64,000 bases of DNA from Vibrio pomeroyi (GCA_041879425.1 CP090854.1:3550087-3614086), one strand, 5' to 3'. Counted from the first letter of the stretch, positions 24,406 through 32,679 are shown. The notes: generated by a model not told the origin, from the sequence alone. Made by a program: numbers and translations.

Positions 24406-24429
24406 TTAAGCTTACACGTGTAAGCTTAA
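24406..24429. promoter_or_regulatory. FabR-like operator upstream of trhA
   Basis: A perfect 24-bp palindrome with 12-base arms is centred on ACACGTGT; its core AGCTTACACGTGTAAGCT matches the layout of FabR sites known upstream of fabA and fabB (AGC..ACACGTGT..GCT). FabR is the TetR-type repressor of unsaturated fatty acid genes. It sits 46-69 bases upstream of the trhA start, over a likely -35 region. I assign FabR by similarity only. Confidence 0.68.
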
Positions 24430-24504
24430 ATTTTTATGACATCGATGACGTCTAAACTGTGTGATGAAGCTAAGGTCTCTAAAGCTAAAGAACCAAAGAG
24501 CTTA

Positions 24505-25296
24505 CTAAGAAGCGTTATCTAGATACTCAAGCACCATCTTGCCTGCATCTTGTGGTGACGTATCCAATGGCACACTCAATTGACGCTGCAGCTGACCAAT
24601 GCCTAATAAGCTCGCCAACATACCTTTTGCACCATCGCGATTGCGATCTATCTCAAACCACAACTTGAGCTCGGTTTCATCACGATGAGCCACCACTTCC
24701 AGCTCACGCCAGCGACCATGATATGGACCAGTGGTAGGAACAAACTCAAACTCTTGAACAAATGGCAGTTCAAAGCCCTCTACCGCTTCGCACTCAACTT
24801 GGCGAATGCGTAGACCTTGAGCTTCTAGTTCATTAAAAATGCCATCGAGAAGTGCGTCTGGGCGAACCGTTAAAATATCCTTATCCGATGGGTCAATCGC
24901 CATCGCAATGTCTAATCCGGTTTCAAGCCATACTTTTGAATCGCCGATCGTCACTGGGGTATTCAACGGAACATCAAATTCGCACTCGAAATCACGGGTT
25001 TCACCCGGCTGAATAACAAAGGCATACGGCAGGCTCCATTTGGCCAGCGAGTATGTCTGGTGCATTCGACGTTTTTGACCGCCCTCTTGTCTCTGCGAAT
25101 TCATGGTGACTTCTTTGACATAACGACAGCACAGATTGAGATCGATGTTGTCGATCTCCTGCGGCTGAGCGCCACCATACACATGCACAATAATGCTCGC
25201 CTTTTGCCCTGGATAAAGCACTTCCTGTTGCAATACAGAATCCACCTTGGCAGACCCAATACCAAAACTTGCTAACGTTTTCTTTAAGAACGACAT
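24505..25296 (-). CDS. Sporulation-control Spo0M family protein (arrestin-like)
   Basis: This 263-residue protein resembles the Bacillus Spo0M family, soluble arrestin-like beta-sandwich proteins. It begins MSFLKKTLASFGIGSAKVDSVL and has blocks typical of the family, such as ARVDS/LY-PGQ in the first sheet and HPGETRDFECEFDVPLNTP in the centre. Spo0M does not imply sporulation here; in non-sporulating bacteria its role is unknown. The ATG at 25296 has AAGGAGG six bases upstream; an upstream in-frame GTG overlaps that site. Monocistronic. Confidence 0.87.
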   Translation of the reverse strand: MSFLKKTLASFGIGSAKVDSVLQQEVLYPGQKASIIVHVYGGAQPQEIDNIDLNLCCRYVKEVTMNSQRQEGGQKRRMHQTYSLAKWSLPYAFVIQPGETRDFECEFDVPLNTPVTIGDSKVWLETGLDIAMAIDPSDKDILTVRPDALLDGIFNELEAQGLRIRQVECEAVEGFELPFVQEFEFVPTTGPYHGRWRELEVVAHRDETELKLWFEIDRNRDGAKGMLASLLGIGQLQRQLSVPLDTSPQDAGKMVLEYLDNAS

Positions 25297-25436
25297 ATGC
25301 ACCTCCTTTAAAGCATCATCTTAAGCCTGAAAGAGGTTCAAACTCAAATATACTGCTCACACTATTTTAGCTCTAATATCGTCTATTTATCACTCAGGCG
25401 TCGATCGATAAGTTAGATAGTGATAATCTAAGCCTT

Positions 25437-25452
25437 GATATGCATGCATATC
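25437..25452. repeat. Perfect 16-bp palindrome at a small-ORF start
   Basis: GATATGCATGCATATC is a perfect 16-base palindrome covering the ATG of the first small ORF (25440). It could be an operator or an mRNA structure masking the start codon. No matching regulator is recognised. Confidence 0.4.
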
Positions 25453-25571
25453 ATTATCCTGATTTATTATTCGGATTGGCGAAAGCCAGACGAGCGACTC
25501 TTCAAGAAATTGAGGCGGACCTCATGGTAAATCAGGCCATTAGATTGGCAATGGATATGCCTGACCGTTAG
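25440..25571 (+). CDS. Putative small protein 1 (43 aa), unrecognised
   Basis: A 43-codon frame from ATG 25440 to TAG 25571 encodes a protein beginning MHAYHYPDLLFGLAKARR and ending RLAMDMPDR. The middle (residues 14-36) looks like one amphipathic helix with Lys/Arg then Glu/Asp. The frame is open back to 25377 with no other start. No clear ribosome site; a palindrome covers the start. It is 8 bases from the next ORF, and the pair ends at a strong terminator. I know no homologue. It could be noncoding sequence, but the two ORFs plus terminator make an expressed unit likely. Confidence 0.42.
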   Translation: MHAYHYPDLLFGLAKARRATLQEIEADLMVNQAIRLAMDMPDR

Positions 25572-25579
25572 GTAAATGA

Positions 25580-25747
25580 ATGCGCCCAACAGCTGTCAGG
25601 TTCTCGCACACCAACCGTAGTGCGATGCGTCGTCGTAGTGGCTTTGTTGCTGCTCCAACGGCAAAGAAATTGGCTCCAACAATGACTTTAGTTGAGAAGA
25701 CTGCTTTATTAGCACCGACTACAACAAAAGTAATTAAAGCCGCTTAA
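25580..25747 (+). CDS. Putative small basic protein 2 (55 aa), unrecognised
   Basis: A 55-codon frame from ATG 25580 to TAA 25747 encodes a very basic protein: it has an Arg-rich N-terminal part (NRSAMRRRSGF, about 12-22) and an Ala/Thr/Lys-rich C-terminal half ending KVIKAA. It starts eight bases after small ORF 1 with TTAGGTAA as a weak ribosome site, and stops just before an intrinsic terminator. The charge and low complexity suggest nucleic-acid binding, which is only a guess. I do not recognise the family. Confidence 0.42.
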   Translation: MRPTAVRFSHTNRSAMRRRSGFVAAPTAKKLAPTMTLVEKTALLAPTTTKVIKAA

Positions 25748-25748
25748 C

Positions 25749-25779
25749 AAAAAGCGCAGTTTTTACTGCGCTTTTTTCT
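25749..25779 (+). terminator. Terminator after the small ORF pair
   Basis: AAAAAGCGCAGT and ACTGCGCTTTTTT form a 12-bp stem around TTTT with a T run at the 3' end. It begins one base after the stop of small ORF 2 and is 100 bases before yihD, so it ends a transcript that comes through 25440-25747. Confidence 0.9.
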
Positions 25780-25878
25780 TGCCTATTTCCCTGCTCGAAA
25801 TGAGTTTACACATTGGTATTCCCCACCCGATTTGATACCTTAGCCACAAATCATTATAAAATTTGTGGAGAATAAAGT

Positions 25879-26142
25879 ATGAAGTGTCACCGCATAGAAG
25901 AACTGCTGGAAATGATGGAGCCTGAGTGGCAGAAAGATCAAGAGCTTAACTTGTTAGAGTTCATCATCAAGCTATCAAAAGAAGCAGGCTACGAAGGTAA
26001 ACTTGAAGAACTGACTGACGATGTTCTTATCTATCACCTAAAAATGCGCAACAGCGAGAAAGATGAAATGATCCCGGGTCTTAAAAAAGACCAAGAAGAT
26101 GATTTCAAAACCGCAATTCTAAAAGCGCGCGGCATCCTATAA
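25879..26142 (+). CDS. yihD: YihD family protein (DUF1040)
   Basis: The 87-residue acidic protein matches E. coli YihD along its length: [18 protein letters not shown] at the start, [14 protein letters not shown] (about 25-38), [13 protein letters not shown] (about 45-57) and [15 protein letters not shown] (about 65-79). It is a small cytoplasmic helical protein of unknown function. GTGGAG precedes the ATG at 25879. As in E. coli it lies near srkA and dsbA. A terminator follows. Confidence 0.93.
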   Translation: MKCHRIEELLEMMEPEWQKDQELNLLEFIIKLSKEAGYEGKLEELTDDVLIYHLKMRNSEKDEMIPGLKKDQEDDFKTAILKARGIL

Positions 26143-26194
26143 TTACCTCAATGCTCAACAGCGTAATTGCCGTATAGATAAAATGCTCAATTTT

Positions 26195-26222
26195 AAAAAG
26201 CGACCACTCGGTCGCTTTTTGT
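26195..26222 (+). terminator. Terminator after yihD
   Basis: AAAAAGCGACC and GGTCGCTTTTT form an 11-bp stem with an ACTC loop, followed by further T residues. It lies 53 bases beyond the yihD stop. Confidence 0.9.
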
Positions 26223-26468
26223 TTCTGTTCGCTATTTTTTCGTCACAACTGTTATGACTTTTGTTGTTAAAGGTTGATAGCGTTAAAGAAATGAGAACAA
26301 GATTGTCGCTATAATCGCCACCCATAAGAATCTTCTAAAATAATAAGAGTAAGTGCGATATCAACTGACGCATCAAGCTCAATTTCTACAGGTTCTCTAA
26401 ACCACACTTTAAAGTAATGTCGTCTTGCTCGATTTAACCGAGCAAACCAGCCACAAAAAGGATAGTCC
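26223..26468 (+). other. Intergenic region before ccoG
   Basis: This stretch of about 250 bases holds no gene. A TATAAT at 26310-26315 could be a -10, but no good -35 is found 16-18 bases upstream. A small hairpin (TGCTCG/CGAGCA, 26429-26447) lies just ahead of the ccoG ribosome site. No FNR-type site (TTGAT-N4-ATCAA) is seen, although cbb3 oxidase genes are often FNR-controlled. Confidence 0.5.
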
Positions 26469-27887
26469 ATGAGTCAGGATAAAATCGATATCAAAGATGT
26501 GACTCCTAAAACCTTTAATCCGAAAACACATAAAGGTAATGGAGATCGATTTAACCCAAGTAACCGAATCTACGTTCGAGAAAGCAAAGGTAAATTCCAA
26601 CAATTGCGCCGCTACGGTGGTTGGTTCTTACTTTTACTTTTTGCACTTATTCCGTGGATTCCATTTGGTGAGCGACAAGCGATCTTGCTAGATATCGGTA
26701 GCCAACAGTTCAACTTCTTTGGCACCACACTCTACCCTCAAGATCTGACCCTGCTCGCGATCCTATTTATGATTGCCGCATTCGGCCTGTTTTTTATCAC
26801 CACCTTTTTAGGCCGTGTGTGGTGTGGTTACCTTTGTCCTCAAACCGTGTGGACCTTCATGTACATCTGGTTTGAAGAGAAACTCGAAGGGGCGGCTAAC
26901 AAACGAAGAAAACAAGATTCCGGCAAACTGACCACCAATCTAATGGTCAGAAAAACCCTCAAACACATTGCGTGGTGGGCAATTGCCATTGCTACCGGTT
27001 TAACCTTTGTTGGCTACTTCATCCCAATCAAAGAGTTAGTGGTTGGCTTCTTTACCTTTAACTCATCATTCTGGCCTGTGTTCTGGGTGCTGTTCTTTGC
27101 GGGCTGTACCTATGCCAACGCAGGTTGGATGCGCTCGATTGTGTGTCTGCACATGTGTCCTTACGCTCGCTTCCAATCCGCGATGTTTGATAAAGACACC
27201 TTCATCGTCGGTTACGACACTGAGCGTGGTGAGAGCCGCGGTCCTCGTTCTCGTAAGGCCGATCCAAAAGAGCTTGGCTTAGGCGACTGTATTGACTGTA
27301 ACCTGTGTGTTCAAGTGTGCCCGACGGGGATTGATATCCGTGACGGCCTGCAATATGAATGTATCAACTGTGGTGCGTGTATTGATGCTTGTGACAACAC
27401 AATGGAGCGTATGGGTTATGAAAAGGGCCTTATCAAATACACCACTGAACACAGGCTTGAAGGACATTCAACCAAGGTAATGCGTCCTAAATTGCTAGGC
27501 TATGGGGCGATCTTAGTTCTTATGCTGGGCTTGTTCTTCGTGCAAATCGCGAGTGTTGATCCTGCGGGTCTGAGCGTACTTCGTGACAGAAACCAACTGT
27601 TCAGAGTCAACAACCAAGGGCTGGTTGAAAATACCTATACCCTAAAAGTGATCAACAAAACGCAGCAAGAGCAAGAATACAAACTCGATGTAAGCGGGCT
27701 ACCGGGTTCTATCTGGTACGGTAAGCAAACCATCACTGTCGATCCGGGCGAGGTTTTGAACCTACCTATCAGTTTAGGTGCTGACCCTGAAAAACTGAGC
27801 TCACCTGTTTCAACAATTCAGTTTATACTCTCGGATAATGAAGAGTTTACGATGGAAGTAGAAAGCCGCTTTATCAAGAAACTCTGA
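26469..27887 (+). CDS. ccoG: Cytochrome c oxidase accessory protein CcoG (RdxA/FixG)
   Basis: CcoG is a polyferredoxin copper reductase needed for maturation of cbb3 oxidase. The 472-residue protein has five hydrophobic segments, the first near residue 45. WCGYLCPQTVW (about 118-128) lies in the membrane part. Two 4Fe-4S clusters follow: CIDCNLCVQVCPTGIDIRD (about 277-295) and CINCGACIDACD (about 301-312). A C-terminal beta-sandwich spans about residues 370-472. AAAGGATAG precedes the ATG. The ccoNOPQ genes are not in the window. A terminator follows that touches the next gene. Confidence 0.95.
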   Translation: MSQDKIDIKDVTPKTFNPKTHKGNGDRFNPSNRIYVRESKGKFQQLRRYGGWFLLLLFALIPWIPFGERQAILLDIGSQQFNFFGTTLYPQDLTLLAILFMIAAFGLFFITTFLGRVWCGYLCPQTVWTFMYIWFEEKLEGAANKRRKQDSGKLTTNLMVRKTLKHIAWWAIAIATGLTFVGYFIPIKELVVGFFTFNSSFWPVFWVLFFAGCTYANAGWMRSIVCLHMCPYARFQSAMFDKDTFIVGYDTERGESRGPRSRKADPKELGLGDCIDCNLCVQVCPTGIDIRDGLQYECINCGACIDACDNTMERMGYEKGLIKYTTEHRLEGHSTKVMRPKLLGYGAILVLMLGLFFVQIASVDPAGLSVLRDRNQLFRVNNQGLVENTYTLKVINKTQQEQEYKLDVSGLPGSIWYGKQTITVDPGEVLNLPISLGADPEKLSSPVSTIQFILSDNEEFTMEVESRFIKKL

Positions 27888-27925
27888 TACTAACCATTCA
27901 ACGGTCGGTATAACCCAATAAATGG

Positions 27926-27952
27926 AAAAAGGCTCAGCAATGAGCCTTTTTT
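27926..27952 (+). terminator. Terminator after ccoG, abutting srkA
   Basis: AAAAAGGCTCA and TGAGCCTTTTTT form an 11-bp stem with a GCAA loop. It ends only five bases before the likely srkA start at 27958, so no room remains for a separate srkA promoter or ribosome site downstream. Confidence 0.9.
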
Positions 27953-27957
27953 ATTAT

Positions 27958-28944
27958 ATGACGATGCAAGCCTTTAACTTTGATAACCTGACACCTGACT
28001 TCATGTGGTACGCACTGGAGAGTATTGGGGTTCGTGCTGAATCTGGGCTTCTCGCTCTCAACAGTTACGAAAACCGGGTCTATCAATTCACCGATGAAGA
28101 CCGTAAACGCTACGTCGTTAAGTTTTATCGCCCACAGCGTTGGAACAAAGAGCAGATTCAAGAAGAACACGACTTCGCACTTGAACTGATCGAACAGGAA
28201 ATGCCCGTCGCTCCTCCAATGCGCGTCAACGGTGAAACCCTGCATGAATATCAAGGCTACCTGTTTGCGTTATTCGAAAGCGTTGGCGGTCGACAATATG
28301 AAGTGGATAACCTAGACCAACTAGAAGGTGTAGGACGCTTCCTAGGCAGAATTCACAAAGCGAGTGCAGGAAGAACCTTCCAACATCGCCCAACCATCAG
28401 CCTAGATGAGTATCTGTATCAACCACGTAAGATATTAGAAAACTCTCAATTTATCCCGACTCACCTAGAGAACGCGTTCTTCAATGACGTCGACCTTCTG
28501 ATTAAAGAGTTAGAGAGTCAATGGCCGAGCAATATTGAAAATATCCGCCTACATGGCGATTGCCACCCAGGCAATATTCTGTGGCGCGACGGGCCGATGT
28601 TCGTTGATCTTGATGACGCACGTAACGGCCCTGCGATACAAGATCTATGGATGCTGCTCAACGGTGAACGCCAAGATAAGCTGATGCAACTCGATATTCT
28701 GCTAGAGAGTTATCAAGAGTTTTGCGATTTTAATACCTCACAACTGAAACTAATCGAACCACTACGCGGTCTACGTATGGTGCATTACATGGCATGGTTA
28801 GCGAAGCGATGGCACGATCCGGCGTTCCCTTTGGCCTTCCCGTGGTTTAATGACCCGAAATATTGGGAGCAACAAGTACTTGCTTGTAAAGAGCAAATTG
28901 CTACCCTGCAAGAGCCACCACTTTCGTTAATGCCTCAGTGGTAA
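27958..28944 (+). CDS. srkA: Stress response serine/threonine kinase SrkA (YihE)
   Basis: SrkA is a cytoplasmic Ser/Thr kinase of the aminoglycoside phosphotransferase fold that counteracts stress-induced death and adjoins dsbA under Cpx control in E. coli. The 328-residue product has LNSYENRVYQF (about 27-37), the catalytic loop LHGDCHPGNILW (about 199-210) and the DFG-like VDLDDARNGP. The start at 27958 gives the E. coli length; a longer frame would run through the upstream terminator. There is no ribosome site at the start. It precedes dsbA by 55 bases. Confidence 0.92.
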   Translation: MTMQAFNFDNLTPDFMWYALESIGVRAESGLLALNSYENRVYQFTDEDRKRYVVKFYRPQRWNKEQIQEEHDFALELIEQEMPVAPPMRVNGETLHEYQGYLFALFESVGGRQYEVDNLDQLEGVGRFLGRIHKASAGRTFQHRPTISLDEYLYQPRKILENSQFIPTHLENAFFNDVDLLIKELESQWPSNIENIRLHGDCHPGNILWRDGPMFVDLDDARNGPAIQDLWMLLNGERQDKLMQLDILLESYQEFCDFNTSQLKLIEPLRGLRMVHYMAWLAKRWHDPAFPLAFPWFNDPKYWEQQVLACKEQIATLQEPPLSLMPQW

Positions 28945-28999
28945 CCGCAATCGCAACATACAACTAGATAAAAATTCAAACATAATGGAGATTGGATAA

Positions 29000-29599
29000 A
29001 TGAAAAAGCTATTCGCATTTTTCTCATTGATCATGTTGAGCCTTTCAGCTCACGCTGCGAAATTTAACGAAGGTGAGCACTACAAAGTTCTCGATCTAGA
29101 AGCATCAAAGAAGCCAGTAGTGACAGAGTTCTTCTCTTTCTACTGCCCACACTGTAATAGCTTTGAGCCTATTATCCAGCAGCTAAAACAACAGCTACCT
29201 GCTGACGCTAAGCTACAGAAAAACCATGTTTCATTCATGGGTGGCAACATGGGTCTGCCAATGAGCAAGGCTTACGCGACCATGATTGCCCTGAAAGTTG
29301 AAGACAAGATGGTGCCAGTGATGTTTAACCGCATTCACAACATGAACAAGCCACCACGTGATGAAGCAGAACTACGTCAAATCTTCCTAGACGAAGGTGT
29401 TGATGCTAAGAAATTTGATGCGGCATACAATGGCTTTGCGGTAGATTCAATGGTTCGTCGTTTCGACAAAGCATTTAAAGACAGCGGCCTTTCAGGTGTA
29501 CCAGCTGTAGTAGTGAACAACCGCTACCTAGTAGAAGCACAAGGCATCAACAGCCTAGACGAGTACTTTGAATTGGTTAACTTCCTACTGAAGAAGTAA
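29000..29599 (+). CDS. dsbA: Periplasmic thiol:disulfide oxidoreductase DsbA
   Basis: DsbA introduces disulfides into exported proteins and is re-oxidised by DsbB. The 199-residue precursor has a signal peptide of 19 residues (cut after AHA). The active site FYCPHC gives Cys49 and Cys52, and a thioredoxin fold with a helical insert follows. The cis-proline loop is seen as GVPAVVV. In V. cholerae the orthologue (TcpG) folds TCP pilin and toxin. AATGGAGAT precedes the ATG. A terminator follows. It is likely co-transcribed with srkA. Confidence 0.97.
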   Translation: MKKLFAFFSLIMLSLSAHAAKFNEGEHYKVLDLEASKKPVVTEFFSFYCPHCNSFEPIIQQLKQQLPADAKLQKNHVSFMGGNMGLPMSKAYATMIALKVEDKMVPVMFNRIHNMNKPPRDEAELRQIFLDEGVDAKKFDAAYNGFAVDSMVRRFDKAFKDSGLSGVPAVVVNNRYLVEAQGINSLDEYFELVNFLLKK

Positions 29600-29621
29600 A
29601 AAACAATCAAAAAACCATAAT

Positions 29622-29646
29622 AAGGAAGCTTCGGCTTCCTTTTTTA
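29622..29646 (+). terminator. Terminator after dsbA
   Basis: AAGGAAG and CTTCCTT form a 7-bp stem with a CTTCGG-type loop followed by TTTTTT. It lies 22 bases beyond the dsbA stop. Confidence 0.9.
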
Positions 29647-29835
29647 TGCCTGACGTTTTTTAATCATCTTCAGTAAACACATAACTTTTAGCTCGCAATA
29701 CGGTTCGACTTCCCATTTATCTAATAAACCTTTATAAGGTGCGCGATAAAGTGAACCTTTAGATTATGTTGTTTTCTATAACCTTTTATTAACAGCTATT
29801 TATTGCTACCACTCACCGGGGCAAGGAGCCTCTGA

Positions 29836-30789
29836 ATGAAAATCAAATATACGTTATTAGCACTGAGCGTTGCCGCAGCACCTGCTTTTGCCAAGCTTGC
29901 TGATGAAGCAGGTTTCAGTGGTGAAATCTCTATCAACACCGGTTTGACTTCTTCAACCTCAAACTTTAATACCGATGCTGACAGCACTATTTCATCTAAT
30001 GATCAGAAGGCTTCTTCGGAAAGCTCATTTCTGATAGCTCCTTTAGGTAGCGTTGCGTACACCTTCGGCGAGCAATTAAACCATCAGGTTTACACAGGTA
30101 CAGCACGTGATGACGTTGCAACGGGTACTGTGGTACTTGAAGTGGGTTACAAATACCAACTTGAGTCTGGCATGGTAATCGATGCTTCAATTCTGCCAAC
30201 CATTATGTCTGGCGAAACTTGGGCAAACCCTTACGCTGTAGGTGTTGCTCGAAGTGAAACAGATGAAACCGGTAATGCGTTCCGTCTAAAGCTGGATAGC
30301 ATTGCTGGCTCTGCGTTCTCTGTCGATATGGCTTTCGCGACCAGAGATGTAGAAAATGATCTGGTTGAGGACGCACTAAAGCGTGATGCGGATACCTTCT
30401 ACCTGAAAGGTCAGTACCGTCAACCGATTAGCCGCACCATGATGCTGGTTCCGTCTTTGATTTATCAATCAACAGACGCTAAAGGCGACGCAGAATCATT
30501 CGAGCAGTTCGGTGGTGAGGTCAGTTTGTTTGGTGGTATGGGCCGTCACCAGTACGCACTAACAGCGGGCTACAGCCAACGATCTTACGATGCAAGCAAC
30601 CCAATCTACGACAAGAAGCGTAGCGACGACAACATCAATCTATTCGCCGCGTATGAATATGATCAGTTCATGGAATGGGAAAACTGGTCGTTTGTTGCTC
30701 TTGCCGGTTACGGTACTAGTGAATCGAACATTACCTTCTACGATGAATCACAATACATCGCTTCGGTTGGCTTGAACTACAAGTTCTAA
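29836..30789 (+). CDS. DUF2860 family outer-membrane protein
   Basis: The 317-residue protein has a signal peptide (cut after AFA at about residue 19) and alternating hydrophobic strands ending in an aromatic C terminus (ASVGLNYKF). This is the pattern of an outer-membrane beta-barrel. It resembles the Vibrio DUF2860 family, of unknown function. It has no cysteine, so it is not a DsbA substrate although dsbA is its neighbour. GCAAGGAG precedes the ATG. It may act as a porin; the substrate is unknown. Confidence 0.82.
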   Translation: MKIKYTLLALSVAAAPAFAKLADEAGFSGEISINTGLTSSTSNFNTDADSTISSNDQKASSESSFLIAPLGSVAYTFGEQLNHQVYTGTARDDVATGTVVLEVGYKYQLESGMVIDASILPTIMSGETWANPYAVGVARSETDETGNAFRLKLDSIAGSAFSVDMAFATRDVENDLVEDALKRDADTFYLKGQYRQPISRTMMLVPSLIYQSTDAKGDAESFEQFGGEVSLFGGMGRHQYALTAGYSQRSYDASNPIYDKKRSDDNINLFAAYEYDQFMEWENWSFVALAGYGTSESNITFYDESQYIASVGLNYKF

Positions 30790-30823
30790 TCACTGCTAAC
30801 TCATAGCAACCAAACTGAATAAC

Positions 30824-30853
30824 CAAAGCCTGCATCATTGCAGGCTTTTTTTC
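30824..30853 (+). terminator. Terminator after the DUF2860 gene
   Basis: AAAGCCTGCA and TGCAGGCTTTTTTT form a 10-bp stem around a TCAT loop. It lies just before the convergent end of comM and may partly serve both directions. Confidence 0.88.
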
Positions 30854-30862
30854 GCTTGCTCA

Positions 30863-32386
30863 CTACACCGCCTGAGCCGTGAGCTGTTTCAGCAAGCGAT
30901 CCATAGCTCGATAGCCCAGCGCTTCCGATAAATGCTTTTTCTCTATCTGTTCATTGCCATCCAGATCAGCGATGGTGCGGGCCACCTTGATGATTCGATG
31001 ATAAGCACGAATCGATAAACCCAATCGATGCAGCGCGGTTTCGAGAAACTCCGCATCTTCACGTCGAAGTGGGCAATATTTCTCAATTTCTCGGCTTCCT
31101 AATAACGCATTCGATTTATGGTTCCTAGACAGCATCAACTGACGCGCTTGTTTGACCCTTTGCTTTACCACTTGAGTGGTTTCACCGCGATCACCACCTT
31201 CAGCCAACATCCCTTTAGGGAGTAATGGGATCTCTAGGGACATATCAAACCTATCAAGCAATGGCCCAGACAATCGGTTGAGATAGCGCAATATAATCTG
31301 CGGATTAGCGCGTGCTTGATTGCCTTCGTAATAACCAGTAGGGCTGGGGTTCAATGCACCGACCAACTGAAAGCGCGCAGGGAAACGAGTCTTACCTGCC
31401 ACTCGTGAAATAATAATCTCTCCCGACTCTAGCGGCTCGCGCAATGAATCAAGCACCTTGCGTTCAAACTCCGGCATCTCATCCAGAAACAGTAACCCGT
31501 TATGAGCCAGAGAGATCTCACCGGGGCGAGGGACAGAACCACCACCTACCAGTGCCGCCATCGAGCTCGAGTGGTGAGGCGATCGAAATGGCCTCTGCTT
31601 CCAATTGTATTGATTGATCTCTTGTTGCGTTAACGAAGCCACCGAAGCAGTTTCCATCGCCTCGTCATCACTCATTTCAGGTAATAGGTCGCGTAGTCGA
31701 GAAGCGAGCATGGTCTTACCCGTTCCGGGAGGGCCAAGGAACAATAAGTTATGGTTGCCAGCCGCGGCTATTTCCAACGCTCGCTTACCTTGCTGTTGAC
31801 CGATAATATCTTGCAGGTCACGATGCTCCGACACATCAACTTGATGTTGCTCTGTTCGATACAAACCAAGCTGAGCCTGACCACACATGTCCGCGCAAAC
31901 TTCTAACAAGGTTTGTGCTGACTTATGCGCCCCTTTTCCAACTAACGCTGCCTGATCTCCGTTGTGATGCGGCACAACCAAGCAACGTTCGACGTTATCA
32001 GCGGCGAGGGTTGCGGGCAGTACCCCTTTCACAGAGCGTAGCTCTCCCGACAGTGCCAATTCGCCGATGAATTCATGTTGAACTATTTTTGATGTGGGTA
32101 GCTGATCGGACGCCACCAAGATCCCTAGTGCGATTGGCAGGTCAAAACGGCCGCCCTCTTTGGGTAAATCTGCAGGAGCAAGGTTGACCGTGATTCTTTT
32201 CGAGGGAAATTCAAAGCGAGAGTTGATAATGGCACTTCTTACTCTGTCTTTGGATTCCTTGACCGTCGTTTCAGGCAAACCCACCAGCGTAAAACCGGGC
32301 ATTCCATTGCTTATATGGACCTCAACGGTCACTTCTGGCGCCTCTACACCCACACTTGCTCGGCTATGAATTATCGCGAGTCCCAT
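30863..32386 (-). CDS. comM: Competence AAA+ helicase ComM (YifB)
   Basis: ComM is a hexameric helicase that aids branch migration during integration of transformed DNA. The 507-residue protein has an N-terminal ribosomal-S5-like/Lon-type fold (about 1-185). A Mg-chelatase-type AAA+ core follows with Walker A GPPGTGKT (218-225), Walker B FLDEMPEF and the RSPHHSSS block. A C-terminal Mg-chelatase extension ends it. ATG 32386 is used because AAGGAAAG lies before it and it gives the YifB length. Together with dprA it points to natural competence. Confidence 0.95.
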   Translation of the reverse strand: MGLAIIHSRASVGVEAPEVTVEVHISNGMPGFTLVGLPETTVKESKDRVRSAIINSRFEFPSKRITVNLAPADLPKEGGRFDLPIALGILVASDQLPTSKIVQHEFIGELALSGELRSVKGVLPATLAADNVERCLVVPHHNGDQAALVGKGAHKSAQTLLEVCADMCGQAQLGLYRTEQHQVDVSEHRDLQDIIGQQQGKRALEIAAAGNHNLLFLGPPGTGKTMLASRLRDLLPEMSDDEAMETASVASLTQQEINQYNWKQRPFRSPHHSSSMAALVGGGSVPRPGEISLAHNGLLFLDEMPEFERKVLDSLREPLESGEIIISRVAGKTRFPARFQLVGALNPSPTGYYEGNQARANPQIILRYLNRLSGPLLDRFDMSLEIPLLPKGMLAEGGDRGETTQVVKQRVKQARQLMLSRNHKSNALLGSREIEKYCPLRREDAEFLETALHRLGLSIRAYHRIIKVARTIADLDGNEQIEKKHLSEALGYRAMDRLLKQLTAQAV

Positions 32387-32509
32387 AACTTTCCTTTGTC
32401 TTTGATTTAAAAGTATTCGCTCTGGATATTCATTGCTCACCAAAGCGATAAGGTTGTTATATAGCTTGGTGGAATGGTGTTTTAATGTGAAAAAAGAATG
32501 ACATTTTCC

Positions 32510-32537
32510 TTGTCAGGCAACAGATTTGTGTGATAAC
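32510..32537 (+). promoter_or_regulatory. Likely ilv operon promoter
   Basis: TTGTCA (32510-32515) and GATAAC with an upstream TG (32532-32537) are 16 bases apart. A transcript start near 32545 would place the ilvL leader ORF about 45 bases downstream, as in attenuator-controlled operons. Confidence 0.6.
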
Positions 32538-32589
32538 ACTAGAGATGTAGACATTTACTGAACACAATAAACGAGAAAACTCGAATTAT

Positions 32590-32679
32590 ATGAACTTTAA
32601 CGCTCGCATTTACGCACTGATTAACCTGATTATCGTGGTCATTATTGAGACTGCGCGGGGGCGAGTGGGAAAAAAGTAA
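32590..32679 (+). CDS. ilvL: ilv operon leader peptide
   Basis: The 29-residue frame encodes MNFNARIYALINLIIVVIIE followed by a basic tail. Six Ile, three Leu and two or three Val residues lie in the first 20 positions, the hallmark of a branched-chain amino acid leader. Starvation for Ile, Leu or Val stalls ribosomes here and changes the hairpin that follows. It is followed by the attenuator at 32691-32726 and then ilvG. Too short for normal gene finders. Confidence 0.93.
   Translation: MNFNARIYALINLIIVVIIETARGRVGKK

Noticed and set aside
24361-24504. 24-bp palindrome as a terminator for trhA or its neighbour
   Set aside because: It is upstream of trhA, symmetric and followed by only a few T bases; operator use is more likely.
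26223-26468. Spot 42-like sRNA or FNR site before ccoG
   Set aside because: No terminated sRNA-like unit and no TTGAT-N4-ATCAA match was found.
27922-27957. Longer N terminus of srkA from ATG 27922
   Set aside because: That frame would translate through the ccoG terminator hairpin and has no family counterpart.
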